From Vigna angularis (Eukaryota > Streptophyta > Magnoliopsida > Fabales > Fabaceae): 64,000 nucleotides of DNA. Every line of letters begins with the position of its first letter. Positions within the stretch are counted from its first letter, which is position 1. The stretch is taken from NCBI RefSeq assembly GCF_016808095.1, contig NC_068970.1, positions 14,924,501 through 14,988,500 on the forward strand, given 5' to 3'. Both the position numbers and the translations under genes were made by a program. This document shows, one piece after another, positions 33,985 through 45,728 of this stretch. The notes below the pieces were generated by a model that ran no database searches, had not been told where the DNA came from, and worked only from the letters and a program-made list of their open reading frames with translations.

Positions 33985-36900
33985 AACTATATAAAGACGA
34001 AGAAAGAAAAACAGGAAAACAGAAATTACAGGCATTATGACAAACATCTAATGTTTGCTAAGCGATATAGCATAGTTAAGAGAAGAACAAATGAATAAAC
34101 TTTTTATCAACATCAACTTTGAACAAAAACAATCCTAAACATTTTAAATATCTTGTTATTTGATTTTGATGTAACCTTAAACCATAACACATTCCAAAAA
34201 GAGAGGGATGCAGGGTGTGTTGCTCAAGTTAGAAACCATTAAATTTCAAACATTAAATCCCCATGTAATCCACACAGGCATAAAAAAATTGTATAAAAAA
34301 TTTCAGATATCATAGAATAGCATTATAGTATAATAAAATTATTTGTGAATAAAAGAATTTCAATCTTAGAACTTGAAACAGATTAATTAAAAGCAATGAA
34401 ATTGGAGATTAAAATGTTCATAAGTAAAGTTCTGGAGGGTGCAAGATCTGAGAGAGTTCTTATACGTTTGCACGCCTGTGTACTCTGATATTAAATGAGT
34501 GTAATAATTAAGAAATTGATAAAACAGCCCTTGTTAATGAAGATAATCAGAAAAACGATTATAAAGACATCATTTATTAAAGAATAATTGTGTCACACTT
34601 GGAAATGGTTGAGAAACATGGATGAGAAATGAGATGTTATAGAAGTTATTTTATTTTTCAAAAATATTAAGTAGTTGTTACAATATAATTATGATAGAAC
34701 GTAGTAGGCACATTAGAGAGTAAAAATGCATTTGTAACACAGATTACTTCTATTACACACTTCAAAATAAATCACAATAAATAGAATGAATTATTTTACT
34801 ATGTACCCTTTTAACTTTCTTTCCTTAATTTTGATTACTTTAAAGTTCGATCTTTTCCTTTAGGTTTATATGTATATTTAAGATTGAAGTTACAATATAA
34901 ATTTATGAAATGTGAAAATAAATTGTATTTTTGTCTATTTATTAGGAAATCAATTAAAATAATCATTATTTACATAAAAAAAACACTTCTAAATCAATTA
35001 AAAATCATTATTTACATAAAAATTGAATATTGTGTTTCTAAATCTTTTATCATAATTAATCAGGAATTGAAAATTAAATTTGGTACCAAACCACTATAAA
35101 GAAAAAACACTTCCTTTTTAACATTGAATTTAAGCGCGGTTAAAGTCGAATTACATGTTTAAATTCCTATATTTAAAAAAAAGCTAAATTACACTATACC
35201 TGTCATTAATTATCACTTAATAATAAAAAGAAGTTAAATTATAAATTTTCACTTAATAATAAATATTCTATTTAACCCAACCCACCCCCAAAACATTGCA
35301 CATCTAACATGAAAATGATAAAAGGAATGTATGTTGTTTCGGATAATGAGGTCAAACAAGCACTTACACAATTTCTTTTAGGAAGTTGTCTGTTCTGCGT
35401 TCCTCGTCTTCGTCTTCACTCCACCGTTCAGAGGTGTATTTGTCAAAGGTTCTCCGATGCTTAAGTTAGTGGGTTACTCGTACAGAAACTCAATGTAACA
35501 TTAATAAATGTGCAGTAAATGCGAACACCTATCTCTTACCTTTGACCTGTATTTCTAATTTTCGACATGAATTTAAGATTAACAAAATTTTAATCATGAC
35601 TCAATCTCAGCTCGATATCTCTAATCACTAATTATCTTAATCTTTGTGTGGAAACCTGATTATTGACTGAGACCAGCCGTTCCGTCTATGACTGGTCAGT
35701 CTTATCTTCTGATTTTGTTACACTCAGTTGCTCTAGCGCATTCTTGTTCTAAAAGGTCGTTCGAACCATCTTAATATCGTGACGTCTGTGTGCCAAACAC
35801 ACTGTATATATGTAAACAATATTTTAAAACAATCATTGTATAATGATGGTTTATGTATCTCAAAAATTTCCCAAAATTATCTTCTTCATGGGCATGCCGC
35901 ATTACATCAATTGCTTATATCATTTTTATTTTTCTTATTAAGATTTTAATATTTTCCTAATTTTAAGTACAAAGCTCAAGACCCGTTTGCAATCTAAATT
36001 GTTAGAAACAAAATATTTGTAAATGTTTGATTATTATTATTATCCTAAAAAATAATTCAGTGAAGAACATGACAAAAATATGTGACCTATAATAGGATTC
36101 CAACAGCAAAATTAAAAAAAAAAATGACATACATTTTGATATTGATATATTGGATTATTGGTCTTATTCCGGCTAAGTCCCTCTAAACAAGCATAGGTCT
36201 ACATTAAGAAAATTTAACTGCAGAGCATTTAATCTTTCTAGTTTCAACAGATCATGTAATAATCATTTTGTGAAAAATTTATTAATTTTGTATCAAAAAC
36301 TAAGAAGTAAGAAGCAATGGGTAATTAATAAAGTTGCGTCGTTGTGTATAAAATTGATATAGGCCTTTGCGTTAAGGAAACGGTAATGTTAAGACGTAAG
36401 ATGGAGTATTTGTATTTGTCCATTGTTATTGGTGAACAAAACAAGCTTCATACCAAAGAGGGAATTTCATTCCTTCAAGCCTTCAACCAAGTGATACTGC
36501 TCAGATCCAACAGGGTTCCAACCCTAATCTTAGACCATACTTTGCTTAATCATTAATTTGTTTCACAAAGGTTGTTCCAACTTTAATACATTATCTGTAC
36601 TTTATTAAAAATCATATAATATACAATATCATCATATAGTTTATGTTCATTGATTGAAGGTATTGATGATACAATCTGTCACAAAAGTGTTTGGTCACTG
36701 TTGTGTTATGCCGTCAATTATTAATACTTACCTAACTCAAACTATTCTCTCTTGTCTAAGACACCTTTTGTATGGCGATAAAGATTTAATTAATTTTAAT
36801 TATATTACGACGATACTACTTTTCTTAATCAATGGTGATACAAATTTGAATATAGAATATACAACTTTATGTTGACCTTCGTTTTAATTTATTTTCTTCT

Positions 36901-38600
36901 ACAGAATATAATAATGTTTACATATTCTTTTCAACTTATTAATAAGTGTTTTGTTTTAAAGTTAAATCATTGTTTAAATGGTAAAGTTTCAATGATTGCA
37001 ATTGTCACAATTAACAATAATTATTTTAAAATTAAAGTTTACTTTGTTTTATTTTCAATAAATTATTGATTTTTTTACTCGAATAATTTAAAAAAAAATC
37101 ATCTGGAACAATTATTTATTTTGCTTTTTTATCTGTAAAACGTATCTAAATTGCTTTATAGATTAAAAAAATCCAATAATTTATTAGGTATAAAAAAGTT
37201 AAATTACTTTATAAAGAACTCATATATCTAATTATTTATTAGGTATAAAAAAGTTAAATTACTTTATAAAGAACTCATATATCTAATTATTTATTAGGAA
37301 AAAAAGCATTTACTGATTCAACTAGTTGTTACTTTTTAACATTAACATGATAAATTTTACATTGTGCTAACCAGTAACAATTTTGTTGCTTTTATTTTAA
37401 GTGGTTCTTTGTTGCCAAGTACCAATCATTTTCATACCCTTTGAGTGTGAAATAAAAAAATATTGGTTATTCATTTGGTAAGAAGGTATAGTTTTTATCA
37501 TAAAGTATTCATTAGTAGCTTCTTAATATGGATTACAGTGGTCTAACAACCCTCAATTTAAGTTTGAGAAGGTAAATGAAGCATTTAAGATAACCCATTT
37601 ACAAATTGGTTAACTTGTATCCCGATTCTAGTAAAAAGCTTCAACTTTTGTCTAAAAGAAAAAGCAAATCCAAATTTAGTTTAAAATTGCTTATTATATA
37701 TCATTTACTATTAAAACAGACCCTCTGTTTGGAAATAAATTTAGGAATTATCAAATATATTAATTCAACCATAGTAATTGAATAATTTATGAATCGTAAT
37801 TATAATTTTTTTTAATACTTAAAATGTATCACGCCACTCGTACAATGTTTATATACAAATTTTTATTTCCCTTTGATAGCTTTTAATATGTGCGAACAGT
37901 TTTTTAACCATTGAAAATAGAGTAATGCTATTAAGGAACTTTTTGCAGTTGTCACCTTCATCTTAAAGAAACTCTCACTGTTAATTGGTTTGATAAATTG
38001 AAAGATTGTTTTTTGTTTGAGTAACTATGTTTCACGTTTAACCTCTTAGTAAGACAGATATTTAATATATTTTACTAATATCATTAAATTACAATCAAAA
38101 TAGAAGAAACTTTTTTTCACTAAAATTAGAGAAACATATTATAACTGTTAATATTACACTTAGAAAATGTTTGACCCAATTTTTAAGTTATTTTCTTTTT
38201 AAAAATTACAGAAAAGACGAAGCCAAATCACGTTTTTTTATCAAAAACTCTTAAAAATATAAGGTACTAATTTTTAATAGAACAAAATTTCAAAGTATAT
38301 GTTTTATTCGTAATAGGTGGGTAGACCATGGACTGATTTTGGAATTTCAGTTATTGTTGATGTAAGTTGCGAAGAAAAGAAAAGAATATACACAAATTGA
38401 ATAATTTGATTTGCTAACAATGAGGACTTGTCATGGAAAAATCAAGAATTTAATAGTTTCTTTGACATACGAATTTTAGATTCGTGTATGTAGTAAAATT
38501 CATATCGTTCTCTATTCCAAAATCTCTTGAATGTGATTGATTAGTTGAGAACTCAAATAATTCTTTTGGTTATATATAAAATGATTGAAGAATGAATAGT
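33985..38600. other. AT-rich intergenic region
   Basis: No gene is supported. A two-copy duplication sits at 37186-37305. The segment 35300-35830 is less AT-rich (words such as GTTCCTCGTCTTCGTCTTC and a 3' part with CTGACCAG-like inverted words) and may be an old element remnant, but no family could be recognised. ORFs at 36344-36556 and 36654-36875 have no coding signature. Confidence 0.65.
37186..37305. repeat. Two-copy ~63-bp tandem duplication
   Basis: TAGGTATAAAAAAGTTAAAT, TACTTTATAAAGAACTCATA and TATCTAATTATTTAT occur twice in direct succession, apparently identical. Confidence 0.9.
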
Positions 38601-38699
38601 TGAGAGGAAAAGCTTATAAACTGTGTTTGATTCCTACCGCCCAAGAAGCTGCGAGGTAGTTGCTGGTGCCACCCACGCCTCCAGTCGGTGCCACTCATC

Positions 38700-38706
38700 A
38701 CCACGT
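38700..38706. promoter_or_regulatory. G-box (CACGTG) upstream of the VTT-domain gene
   Basis: CCACGTGTCA about 750 bp upstream of the ATG at 39460 is a G-box/ABRE-like core (ACGTGTC). This is a sequence match only; a six-base motif occurs often by chance. Confidence 0.3.
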
Positions 38707-38974
38707 GTCAGATTCTCATTGGTTAACATCCAAACAATATCCAGATGTCGGTTCTTAATGTCACTGTATCTTTCTCTTTCCTCACTCAAACAAAAAATCG
38801 CACTATGCTGAAGAAGCCACGCTTTCAGAAAAAAAAAAGAAGCAAAAAAAGTAACAAACAACATAACTCGGAGGAGCTAGCACGGAGATACTTAAGCGTG
38901 ACTTATTAGCAGCTTTATTTTAATTTACTAATAGAAAAAAGTAAAATTAATCGTAAATTATTTGTAATTATAAA

Positions 38975-39238
38975 ATGCCAATGGATGAGGTCCACGTAGC
39001 AGTAACGGCGAAGACAGGACCAACCAAACCAAACGCCACGCCTCCACTTTTGAAAGCAATCCATGCCGTTGCGAGTTACAAGTTGCAACACCCGTCACTC
39101 GAAATCCTCGTGGCCTTCAATAGTGAAACGGCGCCGTTTCTAGCAAGTGATTTTGTTACTGTGTGTCATCAGCTTTTAGATCACCTGGGAAGAAAACCAA
39201 AACCGAGAAAGGCTGTTGCTGCCAATTTCACGTTTTAA
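38975..39238 (+). pseudogene. Short ORF resembling the start of a glycolipid-transfer-like protein
   Basis: An 87-codon frame, MPMDEVHVAVTAKTG..., with PPLLKAIHAVASYKLQHPS and FLASDFVTVCHQLLDHLG. The pattern of a hydrophobic helix followed by F-x3-C-x6-D-x-LG weakly recalls the N-terminal helices of GLTP/ACD11-type lipid-transfer proteins. It then runs into RKPKPRKAVAANFTF and a stop 220 bp before the VTT gene start. Composition is more coding-like than the neighbouring DNA. It may be a gene remnant; the family guess is weak. Confidence 0.25.
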
Positions 39239-39459
39239 TTCTCTCAATTAAAGCCCCATTTCCTGAATCGACGAGTTTCTCGTGACCCTCCTCTCGTCAT
39301 CATCGTCTTCCTCGTGCCCTAATCGATTCTCTCGTCGTGGGTGCTGATCCTATTGGGCTGTGAAATACTGTCATCGACTGTGATCAATCATTCATAAACC
39401 AAAAACAAGAAATCCTTTTTTGAGTGCCAGATAAATTAGTTTTTCTTTTTCATTTTCCG

Positions 39460-42320
39460 ATGACGTATTACGATAATGATGGTGGTCGGAGAGAGGAGGT
39501 GGTGTTGGATGTTACCTACACAATCCGACCCGATGATGGTAATGGGGACTATGTGAAATTGAGGGCCGATCCCGACGACGTTTCTCCACTGGGTGCGGCA
39601 GTGGAGCCTTCTGTGCCGACGATAAGAGCCACCGTGTTGTATTGGGTGAAATTGGTATTGTTGTTTTTATGCCTGGGGTTTTTGGCTGTCGTTGCTCTGG
39701 TCTGGATTGGACCCTATTGCATGGACAAGGTTTGTTCTTTTTTCCCCCACTCGCTGCTATTGGATTTGAGGATTGGTGTTCCCTTGTAAAGTTTTGATTT
39801 TGATAATGGAATAGCTGAATTCCACCCTTTTTGCTCCATAGTGTAGAATAATTGTGTTTTGCATTTTTTATGTTGTCTCTAACATGAAACATAGATTAAA
39901 ATTATGTGATTCTAATGGATGATTTAATTTGTTCTTGGCAGGGGGTTATTCCGATATTAAATTGGGAGACAGAGACTTTCAGTACTCCAATATTAACTGT
40001 TTTGGTGTTTGCCTCCGTGGCAATATTCCCAACCCTACTCTTGCCGTCTACACCTTCCATGTGGGTGGCTGGAATGACTTTTGGTTATGGCTTTGGGTTC
40101 TTGCTAATTATATCTGCAGCAGCTATTGGTGTATCACTCCCTTTTATCATTGGCAAAACCTTCCACCATAAAATTGAGGTACATGCTTTGTCTTGAATAA
40201 GAGTTGGTTTGTTTGCAGGTTTTTCCTCACCTTTACTAATGTGGATTCAATGTTTTGTATATCTATACAGGGATGGTTGGAGAAGTATCCAAAGAAGGCT
40301 TCTATTCTAAGGTCTGCTGGTGGAGGGAACTGGTGTCATCAGTTCCGGGCTGTTGCCTTAATCAGAATTTCCCCATTCCCATACTTAATCTTCAACTATT
40401 GTGCTGTGGCAACAAATGTTAAGTATGGGCCTTATATAGTTGGATCCTTGGTAGGAATGGTGCCGGAAATATTTGTTGCAATCTACACGTAGGGTTTCTT
40501 TCTGTTTCCCTCATCACATTTTTAAGCTATACTAAGAAACTGTATGTGTTTTGCTTCGTTATATGCGTGCTTTGGTTGATTACTTCCTGAATATCTAATG
40601 TTTGCATTTGAAATTTGCCATGTGTACCTAAAGTACTGAAGCGTAAGGTGACCACTTTTTTCTCACTTTTGAATAACTCTGGCTCTTGCTTGATTATGTT
40701 TAGAACAATATGGTTGTTTCTGCAAAACACATAGTCCATCTGGTATAAATTGCTTGGCTCTGATGTATAGTTTGAATTTTCAATAACTGACACGATCAAG
40801 AGTCCTGCAAACCTTTCATCTTGCATTACCTTGTTTTCTGTTTCCCCTTGTTGCGATATGTTTCTTTCATGAGTATTCATTCATTATGGAATAGTTCTAA
40901 GACTGATTTGGTGAACGGATGAATCTTCAATATATTGATGAGACTGAGATATGCCTTTAGAGTTTCCCTTTTTTGTATGAGGGGTAATCGCTCTTGCCTG
41001 TGTTTTTTAAATTTCTGGTTGTATTTTGTAGTTTAACTTCTCTACGTATGCTTCCAACCAAACTTGGGGATTCTTTTATGGCCATCAGATTTTGTACCAG
41101 TCATTTTTTTATAAAAAAGCAAACTCATATTGTGTCCTCACGTTTTGACATTCCTTGAATTTGGCCATGTGATTAGACAATTATTAATTTATCTATGATG
41201 TAGATTTTTATTTTTATGGGAGAAGTGTAGTATTTAATTAATTCGTTTCCCTTGTTAGATCTTAATTAGGAATGCAATTAATCACACAAGTTTTATATCA
41301 CAAACCGGTCTATGACTTATATAGAAGTAAGATATTGATCTGTTTACATGCATGACCTATGTATGTGGCTTCTTAAATGCATCAATACTGGCCTATTGTC
41401 TGCTAAATTATCATGGTTGCGTATTTATTGAACTAATTTCCACATAAATGCCTGATTGCATCGTGCATAGCTAGGGGATCTCCGAAAACCAACCTGTTCC
41501 ACAAACCAAAACTTAAAGTTATGAATTATACTTGGCTGTTCATTGCTGTTTTGTCACCTATACTATCATAGTTTGTGTCGCTCTTGATCGAAAACGGGCA
41601 ACCTTAACTTCAATGCCATCAATTCAGCATGCAGAGTTGTTATTGAATGTCAATGGGATTTTTTTTTGTTTTGTCATCAAGTTGATTTGGTATGGTAAGG
41701 AAAACAAATGTTAGTGCAACAAAGATTGTTTGATGGTCACTGGCCAAAATACCTAAGCTCTGTCAGGACAGGATTAGACAAAGTTGAGAAAAGGTCTAGG
41801 AATTAGGGTTTGATATTTACCTATGGTTTTTCATCTACAAGTTATATGTAACTGTAAGCCTCTGGTTGAGGCTTTTAGATTGCTCTGACCTTGTACTAGG
41901 GCCTTCTCCCTTCCTAACTGTTACTTACGCTAAATAAACTTGTGTTCTTATGGATAAAAGGCTTTCACCATTATGTTGTTTTCTGCTTTGAGAATGTATC
42001 TTTACTTGGTCAGTAGAAACACTGTTGGTTCAAATTTACCCGTTTCAAAATAAGTTGGTTGGTTATGAAAATTGAAACTTCATTTCAAGGTATCTTGGAT
42101 GCTCTGAAACTCATTGTTTACTTGGCTATTATTCTGCAGTGGAATTTTGATTCGTACATTGGCTGATGCTTCACATGAAAAACATTCTCTGTCTGCCCCA
42201 CAAATTATTCTCAATGTTGCCGGCTTCTGCATAACTGTAGCGACAACCATCTTTATCACAGCTTTTGCCAGGAGACGGCTTGATGAGTTACAGAAGGAGG
42301 AGGAGACATTGTTACAATAG
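39460..42320 (+). CDS. TVP38/TMEM64 (VTT-domain) membrane protein
   Basis: Four exons, 39460-39729, 39942-40178, 40271-40488 and 42140-42320, all with GT-AG borders and compatible phases, total 906 bp: 301 residues plus stop. Residues 57-82 form a transmembrane helix (VLYWVKLVLLFLCLGFLAVV). Exons 2-3 encode the VTT (SNARE-associated/DedA-like) domain, with FPTLLLPSTPSMWVAGMTFG, SLPFIIGKTF, RSAGGGNWCHQFRAVALIR and ISPFPYLIFNY. Exon 4 adds GILIRTLADASHE, a last helix and a basic/acidic cytosolic tail (ARRRLDELQKEEE). Members are Golgi or ER multi-pass proteins related to yeast Tvp38 and to DedA scramblases; a plant role is not well defined. The ATG chosen is the first in frame, and the acidic leader fits relatives. 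The third intron (1.65 kb) is the longest. Confidence 0.93.
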
Positions 42321-44303
42321 TTATCCACAACTTTTGGTCTGGTTTGTATGTTTCCTTATATGAAACAGTTCCTACCATAAATCTGGGAAGGGAGAGGCTT
42401 TATAAGGAGACATTATCCATTGGAAGAGTTGACCGTCAAATGTATTATATAACTAGTGGGGAAGGGTTGACCAACAGGCTGACATGACCAACACCTCTTT
42501 TAGCGCACCATTTCCGTGTTCCTTATACGGTTTACAGAAATTTTCTTTGTTAGTTCTTCTACCTCATTTATCATTTTGTATACCACTCCAATTCCCGATT
42601 TATAAATCATTTATTTCAATTCGCCAATATTCGTTTGTGTAAATCCAATGCCTCAATGTTCGTGGACTTCCCATGTTTTTTGCATTCATTTATCTTTCCC
42701 AGTTTCACGTTAATAGGGTGGATGAAAATATTTATTAATCTATTTGGATCCTTTAAATTTTTAATTAAAAGTCTGATCAAATCTAATTTATTTGATAGGA
42801 ATTCAAACCTTTTATTAGATATTATTATACGAATTGACATCACTTCACCAAATAAGGAAAATTAAATTTGTATTTTTTTTAAAAGTTTTCAAAACTGCAT
42901 TTTTGTAGAATAAATTTAAAAATATAAGTTTTGAAAACATTTTTAAATGGTAAATTTAAGAAATATTGAATTGTGAAAACAATATTGGATTAGTTTTAAT
43001 TTGTTTGGTATTGATAATAGGGTCTGATTCAATTTTATAATTTTGTAATTGATGAATTGAATGAATTTACACAACTATAATTCTTAAACATAGTCGGAAA
43101 TACAAAATTTCCACAACTATAATAAATAATTAAAAAAATTGAAGGATTGATTATGCTTTGAGGTAAAGTGATGAAATTATCAAGAACACAACTAAATTTC
43201 GTACGATTGTAGGGCATGGTCTAACTCATGGCCTAAAATGTGGGTAATGAGGAATTTGAAATTTAACCTGTGGGTAAATAGAAAGTGGAGGGTTGCTTTT
43301 AGTATGTTTGCAACCATTGAAACTTGCAAACAATAATTCTCTAGCACCACAAGTATAATTTGAACGAGGAATTAGATTTTGCTTTTGCTTGAGTGAGTTA
43401 TGCAATTCATGTAGAGGAAATTTATTCCAGTATGATTAAAAAGTGTTTGTGATAGATTGAAGAGAAAAGTAACTGGTGGTGGTGTTTTTCAAACATTAAC
43501 AGGGATTAAAGAAGTGCAAAGTCACCTGAATTATCCAGTAAAGCATCCTCTTCAACTTGGATAGTTGTTGTGAGGTCAAGAACCCACTTCCCTTAAAACT
43601 TACATTACCAAATTTCAGCAAACTCTTGTTTGTTTCAATGATCCAAAATCGTGAATTTAGTGCGTAAGAAAATGTAAAGAAAAAACGTGAAAAACAAAAA
43701 GAACGATTAAAAAAATATTAATTACATTTTAAGAAATGAAAAGAAAAGTAATATATAATATTTTTCTTCTTAGTACTTTCATATCACTCAAGAGTTAAAG
43801 TCAAACACAATTTAAATATTCTTTTTATCTTTTCAAAATATTTTATAAAAATAAAATCTTAATGAAGGTTTACACCAAACATAATCGATAGTGTATATAA
43901 ATATAATATAATTTTTAAAAATATAACTATTATCCTTTTAAATATTATTATAAAACGATAAGATTAATATTATTAATAATTTAAATTTTAATATTATATA
44001 ATATAATTTATTTTAATATATTATTATTTAAAAGATAACTGTTTTATATTTTATAAAATTATAACAATTTTAATTTTCAAAAATATGTTTTTATATTAAA
44101 TTAATTTTAAATATATTAACATATAGTTAAAGTTATTCCATCACATTATATTAAGTATAAACTTTCCCCTTATTCTCTTTTAATTTAAAATATTTAATTT
44201 TTACTTTTTTTTTGTCATCTCTTAATACAAACCAAGTTTTAGAAAGAAAACAAATACATAAAATTAAATTTTAGAAACATGTAAAATGAAAAAAAAAATC
44301 ATA

Positions 44304-44353
<50 letters not shown>

Positions 44354-44520
44354 CAAGGACTAAACATATAATTTAATAATATTAGATAAAACTTTAACTC
44401 ATGGTTGTGAAAACCAGAATCTTTCAAACACATTACCTTTTAGTTTTGTATTTAAAATTCATAGTATAACAACAATATTGTAGCTCATTTATAATTACTT
44501 TAATTCAATGTTTTGTTTAG
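42321..44520. other. 3' flank of the VTT gene and AT-rich intergenic DNA
   Basis: About 300 bp of less AT-rich sequence after the stop codon is probably the 3' UTR. The rest is AT-rich with a (TA)n run at 44309-44349. No gene recognised. Confidence 0.65.
44309..44349. repeat. (TA)n microsatellite
   Basis: TA run of about 20 units. Confidence 0.95.
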
Positions 44521-44524
44521 AGAA

Positions 44525-45455
44525 CTTTATTGATGATATTATTTGTTTAAGTAACTTGATATCTCGTTTGGATAGCTTTATTGATGAAGTTACTTGTTTA
44601 AGTAACTTGAGTCTTAGCTCGTAAAGCTTTTTTTTTAAGATGTTTGTTTGTTGAAGCAACCTGATGTCTTTACTGGAAGACCTTTTGATAATGTTACTTG
44701 TTGAAGTAACTCAATGCTTCACCTAGAAAGCTTTATTGATGATGTTACTTGTTTAAGTAACTCGATGCATCACCTAAATGACTTTATAAATGATGTTACA
44801 TTTTTAACTTAGTGTATTGCCTTGAGGGTTTTATTGATGATGTTACTAGTTTAAGTAACTCAGTGCCTTGCTTAAAGGGCTTTACTGATGATGTTACTCT
44901 TTTAAGTAACTTGGTGCCTTATCCGGAGGGTATATTTGATGATGTTTGCTTGTTGAAGCAACTCAGTGCCTCGCTTGGATAACTTTTTGATAATGTTACT
45001 TGTTAAAATAACTTGGTGTCTCGCTTGGAAGGCTTTATTGATAATGTTAGTTGTTAAAGCAACTCAATGCCTCGCTTGGAGGCTTTATGATAATGTTCCT
45101 TGTTGAAGCAACTCGGTGTCTCGCCTAGAGTGCTTTATTGATAAGGTTTCTTGTTAAAGCAACTCAGTGCCTTGCTTAGAGGGCTTTATTGATGATGGTA
45201 TTTGTTTAAGTAACTCAGTTTCTTGCTTGGAGGATTTTATTTATAAGGTTGCTTGTTGAAGCAACTATGGTGCCTCGCCTAGAGAACGTTATTGATATGA
45301 TTGCTTGTTCAAACAATTTGATGCCTCGCTTGGAGGGCTTTATTGATAAGGTTGCTTATTAAATAAACACGGTGCCTCTCCTCAAGCTTTATTAATACGA
45401 TTGCTTGTTTAAGCAACTTAGGTCCTCGCCTGAAAAGCTATATTGATAAGGTTAA
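44525..45455. repeat. 18-copy degenerate 51-bp tandem array with a palindromic core
   Basis: About eighteen units of roughly 51 bp with the pattern hairpin, then CTCAGTGCCTCGCTTGGAGG, then CTTTATTGATGATG. The core is an inverted repeat: GTTACTTGTTTAAGTAAC in some units (for example 44589-44606) and GTTGCTTGTTGAAGCAAC in others (for example 45248-45265). The left-arm A or G at the variable site is usually matched by T or C in the right arm. It lies beside the gypsy gag-protease remnant, on the side where reverse transcriptase would be expected. No ORF runs through it. Confidence 0.9.
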
Positions 45456-45728
45456 AAGACAAGAATATAAGAAAATGAGGATTTTTATTAGGAAATAAGG
45501 TGTGTCTCATTAAAACCTTGTACGATAAAACCCAACTTAAGGATAAAATCTTGACAAAGGAAAATGAGTACACACATCCTCAAAATTCATCTTTAAGAAG
45601 AAAAAAAGGTGGACACATCTTTGAAATGTTTAACTTGTACAAGGTATGAGATTAAGATCGACTTGAAAATGTTGGCCAACATGATTACATTGCTCCCCTA
45701 AGTTTGGCTCTACCTATAGCGAGGCAAG

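Noticed and set aside
35300..35830. Less AT-rich segment as a possible gene or LTR
   Set aside because: No open frame with coding character, no TG...CA termini with duplications, and no inverted repeats that could be confirmed by eye.
44525..45455. CRISPR array
   Set aside because: Units are contiguous degenerate 51-bp repeats without unique spacers, in a plant nuclear context; the same reasoning excludes the 96-bp units at 22465-22825.
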